In this document: piece by piece, positions 8,810-16,227 of the stretch
How the letters are laid out: each line of letters opens with the position of its first letter
Numbering within the stretch: position 1 is the stretch's first letter
From: Lentisphaerae bacterium RIFOXYA12_FULL_48_11
GTDB taxonomy: Bacteria > Verrucomicrobiota > Kiritimatiellia > UBA8416 > YA12-FULL-48-11
Length of the DNA stretch: 32,898 nt
Direction: 5' to 3'
Assembly (NCBI GenBank): GCA_001804885.1
Contig: MHBM01000245.1
Location: 1-32,898 of the forward strand
Made by a program: the position numbers and the translations under genes
The notes under the pieces: generated by a model
Told to the model about the DNA's origin: nothing
Databases searched by the model: none
The model's input: the letters and a program-made list of their open reading frames with translations, nothing else

Positions 8810-9715
8810 GTGCCGGAAGTAAAAGATTCAAATGACCAAACGGGAATATCTGAAAGTTTTCTGAAAAAACTCAATTCCATTAAGAATATTCCCACCCTGC
8901 CTGTGATTTTGCAGAAACTGGGCAAGGAAATTAGAAATCCAGCCTCAGATGCAAAGAGAATAGCGAGGATCATAGAAGATGACCCGGCAATGATGGCCAG
9001 GATATTACGTGTTGTGAACTCGGCTTTTTATGCAGCAGCAGAACCGGTTACATCAATTCAAATGGCTGTTGCGCGTATCGGGATGACTGCGGTGAACAAC
9101 ATAGCAATGTCGACAGCGGTCTTTTCCGCTTTTGGCAAGGCGGGTACCGAGTTCAACAGGCAGGAATTCTGGAAGCATTCAATATGCACGGGTATCGCGG
9201 CTTCAGTTCTTTATGAAAGGGTCAGACCGGTAATGCCTGAAAGATTTGGAAAGGACATCTTGCACCTTTCCGGCCTGCTACATGATATAGGGAAGATCAT
9301 TTTCGAGCAGTTTTTTCATTCTGAGTTTCTCCAGTCAGTTAAGAAATCCGAAACAGATAAGATCCCGTTGTACGAAGCGGAAAAGCTGATCATAGGTGAA
9401 TCACATATGAATGTCGGAGCATGGATCGGACAGAAATGGAATATTGCCGATGAGCTCAAGAGTGTGATTCTTTTCCATCACGATCCTGACCGTGCAGGTG
9501 AAAAACACTGGGGGTTGCCCGGTCTTGTGCATGTTGCCAATTATATCTGTGTTGTGGAGAAGCTTGGTAATGGAGGAGATTCTGTTCCGATTTCAATGCA
9601 GCCCATATGGGACAGGTTTGGCCTGGCCGGGGCTGATATTTCTGCCATTGTTGCAACAGTCAATGAAGAGTCCAGGAAGTCTGAAGTTTTAATGACGTTT
9701 GCTAATGGCAAGTAA
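8810..9715 (+). CDS. HDOD domain signalling protein
   Basis: A 301-residue protein built almost wholly of an HDOD domain, a relative of HD phosphohydrolases used in bacterial signalling. IPTLPVILQKLGKEI (residues 27-41) opens the domain. IIEDDPAMMARILRVVNSAFY is its core helix pair, and LSGLLHDIGKIIFEQFF keeps an HD-type motif. The start is a GTG preceded by AAGAGGTGAGA, at suitable spacing. HDOD proteins often act with two-component regulators and cyclic-nucleotide signalling, without proven hydrolase activity. Here it sits between a lone receiver and a hybrid kinase and converges on the kinase with a 29-base gap. No other domain is seen. Confidence 0.9.
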   Translation: MPEVKDSNDQTGISESFLKKLNSIKNIPTLPVILQKLGKEIRNPASDAKRIARIIEDDPAMMARILRVVNSAFYAAAEPVTSIQMAVARIGMTAVNNIAMSTAVFSAFGKAGTEFNRQEFWKHSICTGIAASVLYERVRPVMPERFGKDILHLSGLLHDIGKIIFEQFFHSEFLQSVKKSETDKIPLYEAEKLIIGESHMNVGAWIGQKWNIADELKSVILFHHDPDRAGEKHWGLPGLVHVANYICVVEKLGNGGDSVPISMQPIWDRFGLAGADISAIVATVNEESRKSEVLMTFANGK

Positions 9716-9744
9716 GAGTTTGTTCTGGCCCTCAGGGAGTTTAG

Positions 9745-11289
9745 TTATCTCGACGTTATTTCTAGATCAAGTATCTGGGTAATCTTATCCACAAAATCGC
9801 CGGTAACGAATGGTTTATAGAGAAATCCGTCAGGCTGGTTTTCCTTGAACCTGTCCATGAAGATTGTTTCCGTGTAACCGCTGATAATCATGACTTTCGC
9901 ATTACTTCGAATTTTCCTTATGGCACGTATAACTTCATCTCCGTTCAGCCTCGGCATGAACATATCCACTATGACCAGGTCGATTTCGTCAGCATGGAGA
10001 CGGAACTGGTTGATACCGCTTTCTCCATCTTCAGCAGTCAGTGTTGAGAAACCCAGCTTTTCCATGATTCTTCCTGAATATCGCCTGACGCTTGGGTCAT
10101 CATCTACAATAAGTATTGTGCGCTTGGTTTTCTGCCCTTGTTTTTGTACGGCAATTGAGGCTCGCTTTCCGGCCGTTTTTCTTGAGATGGGAAGGAATAT
10201 CTTGATGGTTGAACCATTGCCGGGCTGAGTTGAAACGGTGATTGTTCCACCATGGGCAAGTACAATTCCCTGAGTTTCTGTAAGGCCTAAACCTCGTCCG
10301 GATCCTTTTGTCGAAAAGAAGGGCTCGAATATCTTTCCCAGAATAATGCTATCCATGCCGTAACCTGTGTCAGTTATGGACAGGCATGCATATTCACCTG
10401 GTGGCAGGGCGGAGTTTGTGAAGGTGCTGACCAGAGTGTCTGCATCAATGTTCTCTATGGTACAGGATGCCGAGACTGATCCTCCCGTTTTATCCACAGC
10501 TTCCAGGGCATTGAGAAGGATATTCCTGACAGCGGATTCAAGCAGGTCGTTTTCGCCGTTGACCGGGATTGGGTCGGATGACACCGCGACATTCATAATT
10601 ACGTGACTTGGAACTCGGGGCATCATTTTATCGGAAACATTTGAAAGGATCGTGCCGAAATCAATGTTGGTTTTCTCGATGAGCCCTTTGCCTGAATATT
10701 CAAGCATTCTCCGTGAAAGCTCGCTCATTCTTTTCGCATCCTGGAGGGCGGTGGCAAGGTCTTCGCTGGCGCGTGATCTCGCAGAAATCGTGTTCATGGC
10801 CAGCTCCATATGTCCCACGATCGAAGTAAGCATGTTGTTGAAGTCGTGAGCCACACTGCCGGTAAGCATGTGCAGGCTGCGTACTTTGTTCATATTTCGG
10901 ACTTTTTCTTCCATTTCTCTGCGCTGGGTGGCGTCACGGATGAAAAAATAAAGGTGGGAATTGCTTTCGAAAGTAATTCTCGTAACCACAATATCGGCAA
11001 CGAATTGTTGCCCATTCTTCCGTGTACAATAGGAATCGCACAGATAAAAACGGATTTCATTAAGCTTGTTTAGAACTTCCTGCAACTGGTTCTCCCGGCT
11101 GAATACGACGATATCGTGTATTGTCATTCCGACCAGTTCGTCCGGCTTGTATCCAAGCACTTCGACCGCTCTCATGTTTACATGTTTAATGCCGCCGGCC
11201 TGGTCGGCTATAATGATTGCATCTGGGCCTTCGTTGAAAAGGGTAGCATATGGAACAATTTCGCCATGTTGTTCGTTGTTTTCCATCAT
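9745..11289 (-). CDS. PAS hybrid sensor histidine kinase with C-terminal receiver
   Basis: A 514-residue cytoplasmic hybrid kinase counted from the Met-Met at 11289. An in-frame upstream start at 11355 would add 22 residues, but these do not look like part of the PAS domain. Domain order: PAS at about 10-120 (NEGPDAIIIADQAGGI), HisKA with the phosphoacceptor H148 in SVAHDFNNMLTSIVG, and HATPase with N box AVRNILLNALEAV, G1 DTGYGMD and G2 GSGRGLGL. A receiver domain from about 390 follows, with its phosphoacceptor in LVIVDMFMP and switch Ser in IISGYTE. The HDFNN motif marks the kinase class often seen in soluble hybrids. No transmembrane segment is present. It is divergent from the membrane-protein gene at 11568 across 278 bases. 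Confidence 0.9.
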   Translation of the reverse strand: MMENNEQHGEIVPYATLFNEGPDAIIIADQAGGIKHVNMRAVEVLGYKPDELVGMTIHDIVVFSRENQLQEVLNKLNEIRFYLCDSYCTRKNGQQFVADIVVTRITFESNSHLYFFIRDATQRREMEEKVRNMNKVRSLHMLTGSVAHDFNNMLTSIVGHMELAMNTISARSRASEDLATALQDAKRMSELSRRMLEYSGKGLIEKTNIDFGTILSNVSDKMMPRVPSHVIMNVAVSSDPIPVNGENDLLESAVRNILLNALEAVDKTGGSVSASCTIENIDADTLVSTFTNSALPPGEYACLSITDTGYGMDSIILGKIFEPFFSTKGSGRGLGLTETQGIVLAHGGTITVSTQPGNGSTIKIFLPISRKTAGKRASIAVQKQGQKTKRTILIVDDDPSVRRYSGRIMEKLGFSTLTAEDGESGINQFRLHADEIDLVIVDMFMPRLNGDEVIRAIRKIRSNAKVMIISGYTETIFMDRFKENQPDGFLYKPFVTGDFVDKITQILDLEITSR

Positions 11290-11567
11290 TAAAACTCTAT
11301 CATTTATATCTATTAACTGCAAATAGTGAACAAGCCATAATATGCACGATATCAAACATCAATTGTGCGATACCAGACTTGCCATTATTGTTTTCTAACC
11401 ATATACTTACTAACAAAATCAAAAGGGATTGTTAGCAATTATTGCTTAATTCCCCAATGTCTGTGGCCGATATCTGAAATAGAAGCAAGTTGTAAACCAT
11501 AGAAATTGTATTTGCCAGGTGGTTGGGCTTATCATTTTGAAATATAAGTGCTTGTAATAGAGGATGG

Positions 11568-12269
11568 ATGATGCTGAAAGGACGGGAAGCGGTGTTTTTA
11601 ACGATAAGGGGCTTCTCTCTTGTTGTTTTGCTTGTATGGATGTTGATGAGCCTGACCGGCAATAACAAGCCTGAGCTGATGCTTTTGTTTGTTTTTGTTG
11701 TTCTTTTCTGGTTCTGCTTCAGTCTTCTTGTCGATCTTATCTGGCCGGCGAGCGATAGCTCCGCTGTTATGAGACATTCTGTGTTCGCCATGATAGATGT
11801 TTACATTGCTGTCAGCTTCCTTGTTATTCTTCATGACAAAGTATTGGTTGCAGGGGCTGTGGTTGTAATTTATTGCGCTGTGGTTACTATATTTCACGGG
11901 ATTGCAGTTGGTCTTGTATCCGCTATGGCCGGTGTCCTTGGATTGTTCAATTCGAGAGGGATTATTACAGGGGCCGACTTTATACCACTTATTCTTATGT
12001 TTGCAAGCGGGGTCACTGGTTCGGGACTTGGCTTTCTCATGGTATTCCTGAAAAAGAGACACGCGGAGAAAGCTGAACTGAAGCTTGCGGCTGAAGCATC
12101 TAAGCTCGCGCCTGAGGCAGGAGCTGAGCCTGTTGTGGTTGAGAGCCGCGAGGAACTTCTTGAGAAAGTCAGGGTAATGCAGGAAAATTTTGACAAGGTT
12201 TGCAAGGAAAGAGATCAGCTCCAGGAAGAAATAGCCCAACTGGAAGATAAACTTCAAAAGGAAGAGTAA
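11568..12269 (+). CDS. Polytopic membrane protein with C-terminal coiled coil
   Basis: A 233-residue protein I cannot assign to a named family. Five or six hydrophobic segments are visible, at roughly residues 10-28, 36-58, 70-88, 92-128 (possibly two) and 136-161. A basic stretch KKRHAEK follows, then a charged tail from 195 to 232 with heptad-like spacing (LLEKVRVMQENFDKV and QLQEEIAQLEDKL) that should form a coiled coil in the cytoplasm. The gene ends 2 bases before a histidine kinase that lacks any sensor domain. The two may form a split sensor, with the coiled coil taking the place of the linker that normally joins membrane domain and kinase. That is inference from order and architecture. 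Confidence 0.75.
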   Translation: MMLKGREAVFLTIRGFSLVVLLVWMLMSLTGNNKPELMLLFVFVVLFWFCFSLLVDLIWPASDSSAVMRHSVFAMIDVYIAVSFLVILHDKVLVAGAVVVIYCAVVTIFHGIAVGLVSAMAGVLGLFNSRGIITGADFIPLILMFASGVTGSGLGFLMVFLKKRHAEKAELKLAAEASKLAPEAGAEPVVVESREELLEKVRVMQENFDKVCKERDQLQEEIAQLEDKLQKEE

Positions 12270-12271
12270 GC

Positions 12272-12961
12272 GTGGATAAAACAAATGGCCGGGTTGTCAG
12301 GTTCGATGCCGAAGATCTTTCAAGGATGAACCGTGTTTTGCGGCACCGCCTCGGGAATTTTATTTCCGGGATCAAAACATCCATGTCTCTGGTTTCTCAG
12401 GAGCTGAAGGATATCGCACCTCCGGAAGTTGCCGAATATTTCCCCCTGATCATCAAAGAGTGCTGTCTTCTTGAAGAGTTGACCAAGCGAATGAACCTCG
12501 TTTTTGATGACGTCCAGACAGGGGGTGTTGCTCCGGTCGGGAATGTTCTCGAGAAGGTGCTTGTGGAGGTCAGGGCATGGGCTCCGTCTGCTGATATCAG
12601 GATGGATGTCGGGGGCGATGATGTTTCCGAAATGAAGGTGGATGGTTTCATTGTCTTGTCTTCGGCATTGATTGAAATTGTAAAGAATGCTTATGAATCC
12701 GCTCCTCGAGGAGCTGTGCATTTGAAAGTGTTGTCGGAGAACAACAGGGTGAAGTTCAAGATTATAGATGGCGGTGCTGGAGTGCCTGTCGATGATCTGG
12801 AAAAAATCTTTCTTCCGTTTTATACCACGAAAAGCAAGCATCTGGGCATTGGATTGACTATAGCGCGAAGACTTCTTGCCATGATAAATGGTGATGTATC
12901 TGCGTTTTCGGGTGAGGGGCAGGGGTTTTATCTTGAAGTGACTGTCCCTGTTCGTGCATAA
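12272..12961 (+). CDS. Sensorless histidine kinase core
   Basis: A 229-residue kinase with only the catalytic core. The likely phosphoacceptor is H25 in RVLRHRLGNFISGIK, an atypical H box with the HRLGN pattern. The HATPase domain has the N box ALIEIVKNAYESA, G1 DGGAGVP, F box FLPFYTTKS and G2 HLGIGLTIARRL. There is no N-terminal sensor or membrane segment. The GTG start lies 2 bases after the membrane-protein gene, with GGAAGAGTAAG as ribosome site. An NtrC-type regulator starts 23 bases downstream and is the obvious phosphotransfer partner. The gene layout resembles a two-component pair whose input comes from the membrane protein. Confidence 0.88.
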   Translation: MDKTNGRVVRFDAEDLSRMNRVLRHRLGNFISGIKTSMSLVSQELKDIAPPEVAEYFPLIIKECCLLEELTKRMNLVFDDVQTGGVAPVGNVLEKVLVEVRAWAPSADIRMDVGGDDVSEMKVDGFIVLSSALIEIVKNAYESAPRGAVHLKVLSENNRVKFKIIDGGAGVPVDDLEKIFLPFYTTKSKHLGIGLTIARRLLAMINGDVSAFSGEGQGFYLEVTVPVRA

Positions 12962-12984
12962 CGGATTGTGTCTGCGTTTGTGTT

Positions 12985-14364
12985 ATGACTGAATTACAGA
13001 TATTACTTATAGAAGATGATGACCTTTTGAGGAAGGCGCTGTTTGCCCAGATCCAGGAATGGGGGCACAGCGTGGAGGCATGTAACTGCCTGACTGAAGC
13101 CAGGAAGATCCTCTCGGGTGGAAGTTTTGATGTCGTTCTCCTGGATATGCGGCTGCCGGATGGCGATGGCATAGAATTTCTTTCCGCCCAGAAGGCGGAA
13201 TATCCGGCTGTGGATTTTGTTATAATGACCGCTTATGCGGATGTTCGTACAGCCGTTGAGGCCATCAAGCATGGCGCGTTTGATTACCTCTCAAAGCCAT
13301 TCGAGAATGAGCAATTACAGAAGATAATCAGGAATGCCGGCAGCAAGGTGGAATTAACCAGGCGAGTTTCCTCGCTGAGCCAGCTGACGATCTCTTCCCA
13401 TAATGATGTCTGGTGCTTCGATAAGATGATCGGGACTGACACCATGAAGAAGATTTTTGAGAAGGCCGAGAGAATTGCAGGTTTTTCCGATACCACGGTT
13501 TTACTCCTGGGCGAAAGCGGCACCGGGAAGGGGATGCTCGCGAAGACTATTCACCGCCTCAGTAAAAGGGCGGATAAACCGTTTGTTGATATCAATTGCT
13601 CTGCGCTGCCTGCACAGTTGATTGAAAGCGAATTGTTCGGTTATGAAAAGGGTGCATTTACCGATGCAAAGAATAACAAGCCCGGCCTTTTGGAGGCTGC
13701 TGACGGCGGTACCGTGTTTCTGGATGAAATAGGGGATATGGAGATCAACCTACAGAGCAAGCTGTTGAAGGTGATTGAGGATAAGGAATTCAGGCGTCTC
13801 GGAGGAGGAAAGATAATAAATGTGAATGTCCGCATCGTGGCTGCTACGAGCCGTAACCTCAAGGAACTGATTGCTGCAGGGAAGTTCAGGGAGGATCTTT
13901 ATTACCGCCTTTCCGTTGTACCTATTGTTCTGCCTCCGCTCAGGGATCACCAGTCAAGTATTGCGCCTATATCTGATTATTACAGAGAGCGGCTGGCAAA
14001 GGAAATGGGTCGGACAATCAAGGGTTTCACAAAAACGGCAATGGAAGCCTTGATGAAGTATTCCTGGCCTGGCAATGTGCGTGAACTCAGGAATGCGGTT
14101 GAACGTGGTGTCATTCTGACAAATGGTGATGAGATTGATCTTGAAGAGTTGGGTATTCACGAATCTTTGAGTGAGAAAAAGATTTCTTCTTCTGCAGCAG
14201 GGGTAAGCGCTGAATTTAAGCCTATGAGTCTGGCAGACAGCGAGAAGAACCTGATACAGTCGGTTCTTTCCTTCGCCGAAGGGAATAAGAACAAGGCGGC
14301 AGATATTCTTAAAATCCACAGGACTACGTTGTATAAGAAGCTTCAGGAATATGGCCTTGAGTAA
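12985..14364 (+). CDS. Sigma-54 response regulator, NtrC family
   Basis: A 459-residue activator with receiver, AAA+ and Fis-type DNA-binding domains. The phosphoacceptor is D54 in VLLDMRLP. The AAA+ Walker A is GESGTGKG (176-183), and Walker B lies in GGTVFLDEIGDM. The sigma-54 contact loop reads GAFTDA (223-228) rather than the consensus GAFTGA. WPGNVRELRNAVERG and a C-terminal helix-turn-helix (GNKNKAADILKIHRTTLYKKL) complete the pattern. It probably activates sigma-54 promoters when phosphorylated by the preceding kinase; a possible target promoter lies 170 bases downstream, before the LysM gene. A 12-base palindrome (14365-14376) follows the stop codon. Confidence 0.93.
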   Translation: MTELQILLIEDDDLLRKALFAQIQEWGHSVEACNCLTEARKILSGGSFDVVLLDMRLPDGDGIEFLSAQKAEYPAVDFVIMTAYADVRTAVEAIKHGAFDYLSKPFENEQLQKIIRNAGSKVELTRRVSSLSQLTISSHNDVWCFDKMIGTDTMKKIFEKAERIAGFSDTTVLLLGESGTGKGMLAKTIHRLSKRADKPFVDINCSALPAQLIESELFGYEKGAFTDAKNNKPGLLEAADGGTVFLDEIGDMEINLQSKLLKVIEDKEFRRLGGGKIINVNVRIVAATSRNLKELIAAGKFREDLYYRLSVVPIVLPPLRDHQSSIAPISDYYRERLAKEMGRTIKGFTKTAMEALMKYSWPGNVRELRNAVERGVILTNGDEIDLEELGIHESLSEKKISSSAAGVSAEFKPMSLADSEKNLIQSVLSFAEGNKNKAADILKIHRTTLYKKLQEYGLE

Positions 14365-14532
14365 TGCCTTAAGGCAGTCTAAGGGATGTCCTTCCGAAGT
14401 ATCTGCAAGAAGGTGAATGATTCTGGTAAGTAGCGTTTTCCTGTCATCTGATGTTTTTAGCAACAAAAGCTCATTTTCTGGGCATTCTCCATAAAAGGCC
14501 ATGATTTTGGGGAAAAGGCCTGTTTTTCTGCG

Positions 14533-14548
14533 CGGCATGTCCTCTGCT
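14533..14548 (+). promoter_or_regulatory. Possible sigma-54 promoter (-24/-12)
   Basis: The bases CGGCATGTCCTCTGCT carry GG at 14534-14535 and GC at 14546-14547, the invariant GG-N10-GC spacing of sigma-54 promoters, within a fair match to TGGCACG-N4-TTGCW. It lies in the 197-base gap between an NtrC-type activator and the LysM gene, where such a promoter would make sense. Transcription would start close to 14559, almost at the GTG of the next gene, so the leader would be very short. That weakens either the promoter or the start-codon choice. Confidence 0.4.
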
Positions 14549-14561
14549 AACACATTAATCC

Positions 14562-15452
14562 GTGGAGAAAAAACGCATATTTTCGAATAGATTGGTTTTG
14601 ACCTTGTGTGTGTGCTTCTGCATAGCAGAAAGCTGCATGGCGGCTGATAATCCAGTCGCGCCGGTAGAGATATTACCGGATAACCTGACAAATAAAGTTT
14701 CAACAGTTGGGCTTGCTGCTCCCGCTGTTTCACCGGCAGAGCAACCGGCGGTTGTTGTCCCTGTCACAAATCTGGTCACTAAAAATGAGATAAAGATTGA
14801 GCCTCTATCTCCACAGAAAGTGCCTGCCGATATTCAGTCAAAAACCAATGTTCAACCAAGGGAAGTTACAATTTCGAGAATACCGTCTGCTGCCGCACTG
14901 ACGGATGCAGTTAGGAAAAAAGAAGATGATGGACAGGCGCAGGTTATGTCCGATGAATTGGCAGCAGCCAGGGCAAAATTACAGGAATTCTCCGTAAATC
15001 GCAGTGTCGGCAGGTTGAAGGATCTGGAACGTAAGGCCATGGCTTATGATTCGCTCAGCACAAAGTTGGAGCTCAAGGATCAGTTGATTGAAAAACTGAA
15101 AATGGAATTAAGAGAGGCACAAAGCACGATAACAAATCAGCAGGCTCAAATTGATTGCCTTGTGTCGACAACCAATGACCTTAATGTCTGTATCAAGAAT
15201 CTGACAGAAGAAAAGGCGCCATTGAAAGAGGCCCTTGATATTCTTCGACTGGGCAAGTACGAGTACTACCAGATTGAAGAAAAGGATACGTGCGAGTCTA
15301 TTTCAGCCAAGCCAAGCATCTATGGAGATGCGACAAAACACACTTTAATTCGTCAGGCTAATAAGGGGAATGTTGCAAATCTCGATAAGCTGGTCCCTGG
15401 TGAGGTTCTAATTATTCCGCGGATAACAGTGAGTGAGCGACATGACTTCTGA
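14562..15452 (+). CDS. Secreted coiled-coil protein with C-terminal LysM-like domain
   Basis: A 296-residue exported protein. The N-terminus MEKKRIFSNRLVLTLCVCFC has a basic start and hydrophobic core, with probable signal peptidase cleavage after SCMA (about residue 27). A Pro/Val-rich linker covers about 30-110. A helical, heptad-like region at about 120-225 (for example LKDLERKAMAYDSLSTKLEL) suggests a coiled coil. The last 60 residues (YEYYQIEEKDTCESISAKP to VPGEVLIIP) read as a LysM-like domain, which binds peptidoglycan. The start is a GTG with no clear ribosome site; the basic n-region supports it over the TTG at 14592. It overlaps the next gene. Probably periplasmic and cell-wall associated; specific role unknown. 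Confidence 0.72.
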   Translation: MEKKRIFSNRLVLTLCVCFCIAESCMAADNPVAPVEILPDNLTNKVSTVGLAAPAVSPAEQPAVVVPVTNLVTKNEIKIEPLSPQKVPADIQSKTNVQPREVTISRIPSAAALTDAVRKKEDDGQAQVMSDELAAARAKLQEFSVNRSVGRLKDLERKAMAYDSLSTKLELKDQLIEKLKMELREAQSTITNQQAQIDCLVSTTNDLNVCIKNLTEEKAPLKEALDILRLGKYEYYQIEEKDTCESISAKPSIYGDATKHTLIRQANKGNVANLDKLVPGEVLIIPRITVSERHDF

Positions 15453-16227
15453 TGTTTTATCGCAGCTAAAAGTTTTGCTTGTAGAAGACGAGAGTCTTGT
15501 CCGTTGGACAGGTCGTAAAGCACTTGAGGGAATGGGGTGTCTGGTGATTGAGGCCGGGAATTGCTTTGATGCCGAGGAAGCCTGGAAGTGTGATGATTTT
15601 GATCTGATAGTCTTGGATTACCGGCTTCCGGATGGAGTGAGCATGGATGTCGTTGAGCGAATGCGATCCAAAGGGAGCGAGGTTCCGCTGGTTTATCTGA
15701 CCGCAGAAACTGAGAAAATTGGTGAAATAGATGCGGCACGGCTTGGAATTCGCAGGGTGTTGAAAAAGCCGCTCAATGTGGAGGAGCTCAAAAATGCAGT
15801 TTTGGAGTTTACGGGGCTAAAGTCTGATAATGAAAACACAGAGGGACATATTTCTGAAGGTGGGTTTGAGGTTGTTATCTGCCCTGCTGTTATCGAAGAG
15901 AGTACGGTTGTTCATATCTGTGGTCAGAGTGAATTGTCTTCATGGATCGCCCTCTGCATGGACAAGACAGAGAGTATTGATGATGTTGCGATCAGACGTC
16001 TTCAGGAAATGTCCGCGGAAAAAAGAGGGAGTGGAGGCCGCCTGTGCATTGTCGGCCTTTCTCCGAAAATGCGGGATTACTTTGTGAAGCTTGAAGTCGA
16101 CAGGCAGATAGACCTCTTGTCGGGTTTGGATGAATTGCGGCACCTTGGCCGCAAGACAACTTCGCCATCGGAGCGGATGTCTCTTATGGATGTTGCTGTA
16201 AGGAGTGACAATGCTGGAGCCAGGTAA
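15442..16227 (+). CDS. Receiver domain fused to a STAS-like domain
   Basis: A 261-residue protein counted from the ATG at 15442; a GTG at 15433 would add 3 residues. Residues 9-125 are a receiver domain with the acidic pair in LLVEDES, phosphoacceptor D59 in LIVLDYRLP, switch Thr in VYLTAE and Lys in VLKKPL. After a linker, residues 141-237 resemble a STAS domain (anti-sigma factor antagonist fold): a strand HICGQSEL, then SIDDVAIRRLQEM in place of the usual DSxG helix, then GGRLCIVGLSPKMRDYF, close to the family's GGxLxLVGLSPxVRxxL. The residue matching the phosphorylated Ser is Asp (D181). It overlaps both neighbours and may link two-component signalling to a partner-switching protein. The STAS call is moderate. 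Confidence 0.75.
   Translation: MTSDVLSQLKVLLVEDESLVRWTGRKALEGMGCLVIEAGNCFDAEEAWKCDDFDLIVLDYRLPDGVSMDVVERMRSKGSEVPLVYLTAETEKIGEIDAARLGIRRVLKKPLNVEELKNAVLEFTGLKSDNENTEGHISEGGFEVVICPAVIEESTVVHICGQSELSSWIALCMDKTESIDDVAIRRLQEMSAEKRGSGGRLCIVGLSPKMRDYFVKLEVDRQIDLLSGLDELRHLGRKTTSPSERMSLMDVAVRSDNAGAR

Noticed and set aside
11290-11355. Longer N-terminus for the hybrid kinase
   Set aside because: The added 22 residues do not form part of the PAS domain or a membrane anchor, and the Met-Met at 11289 fits the domain start.
14365-14376. Palindrome TGCCTTAAGGCA as a terminator
   Set aside because: It has no loop and no T-run; it is too short to call.
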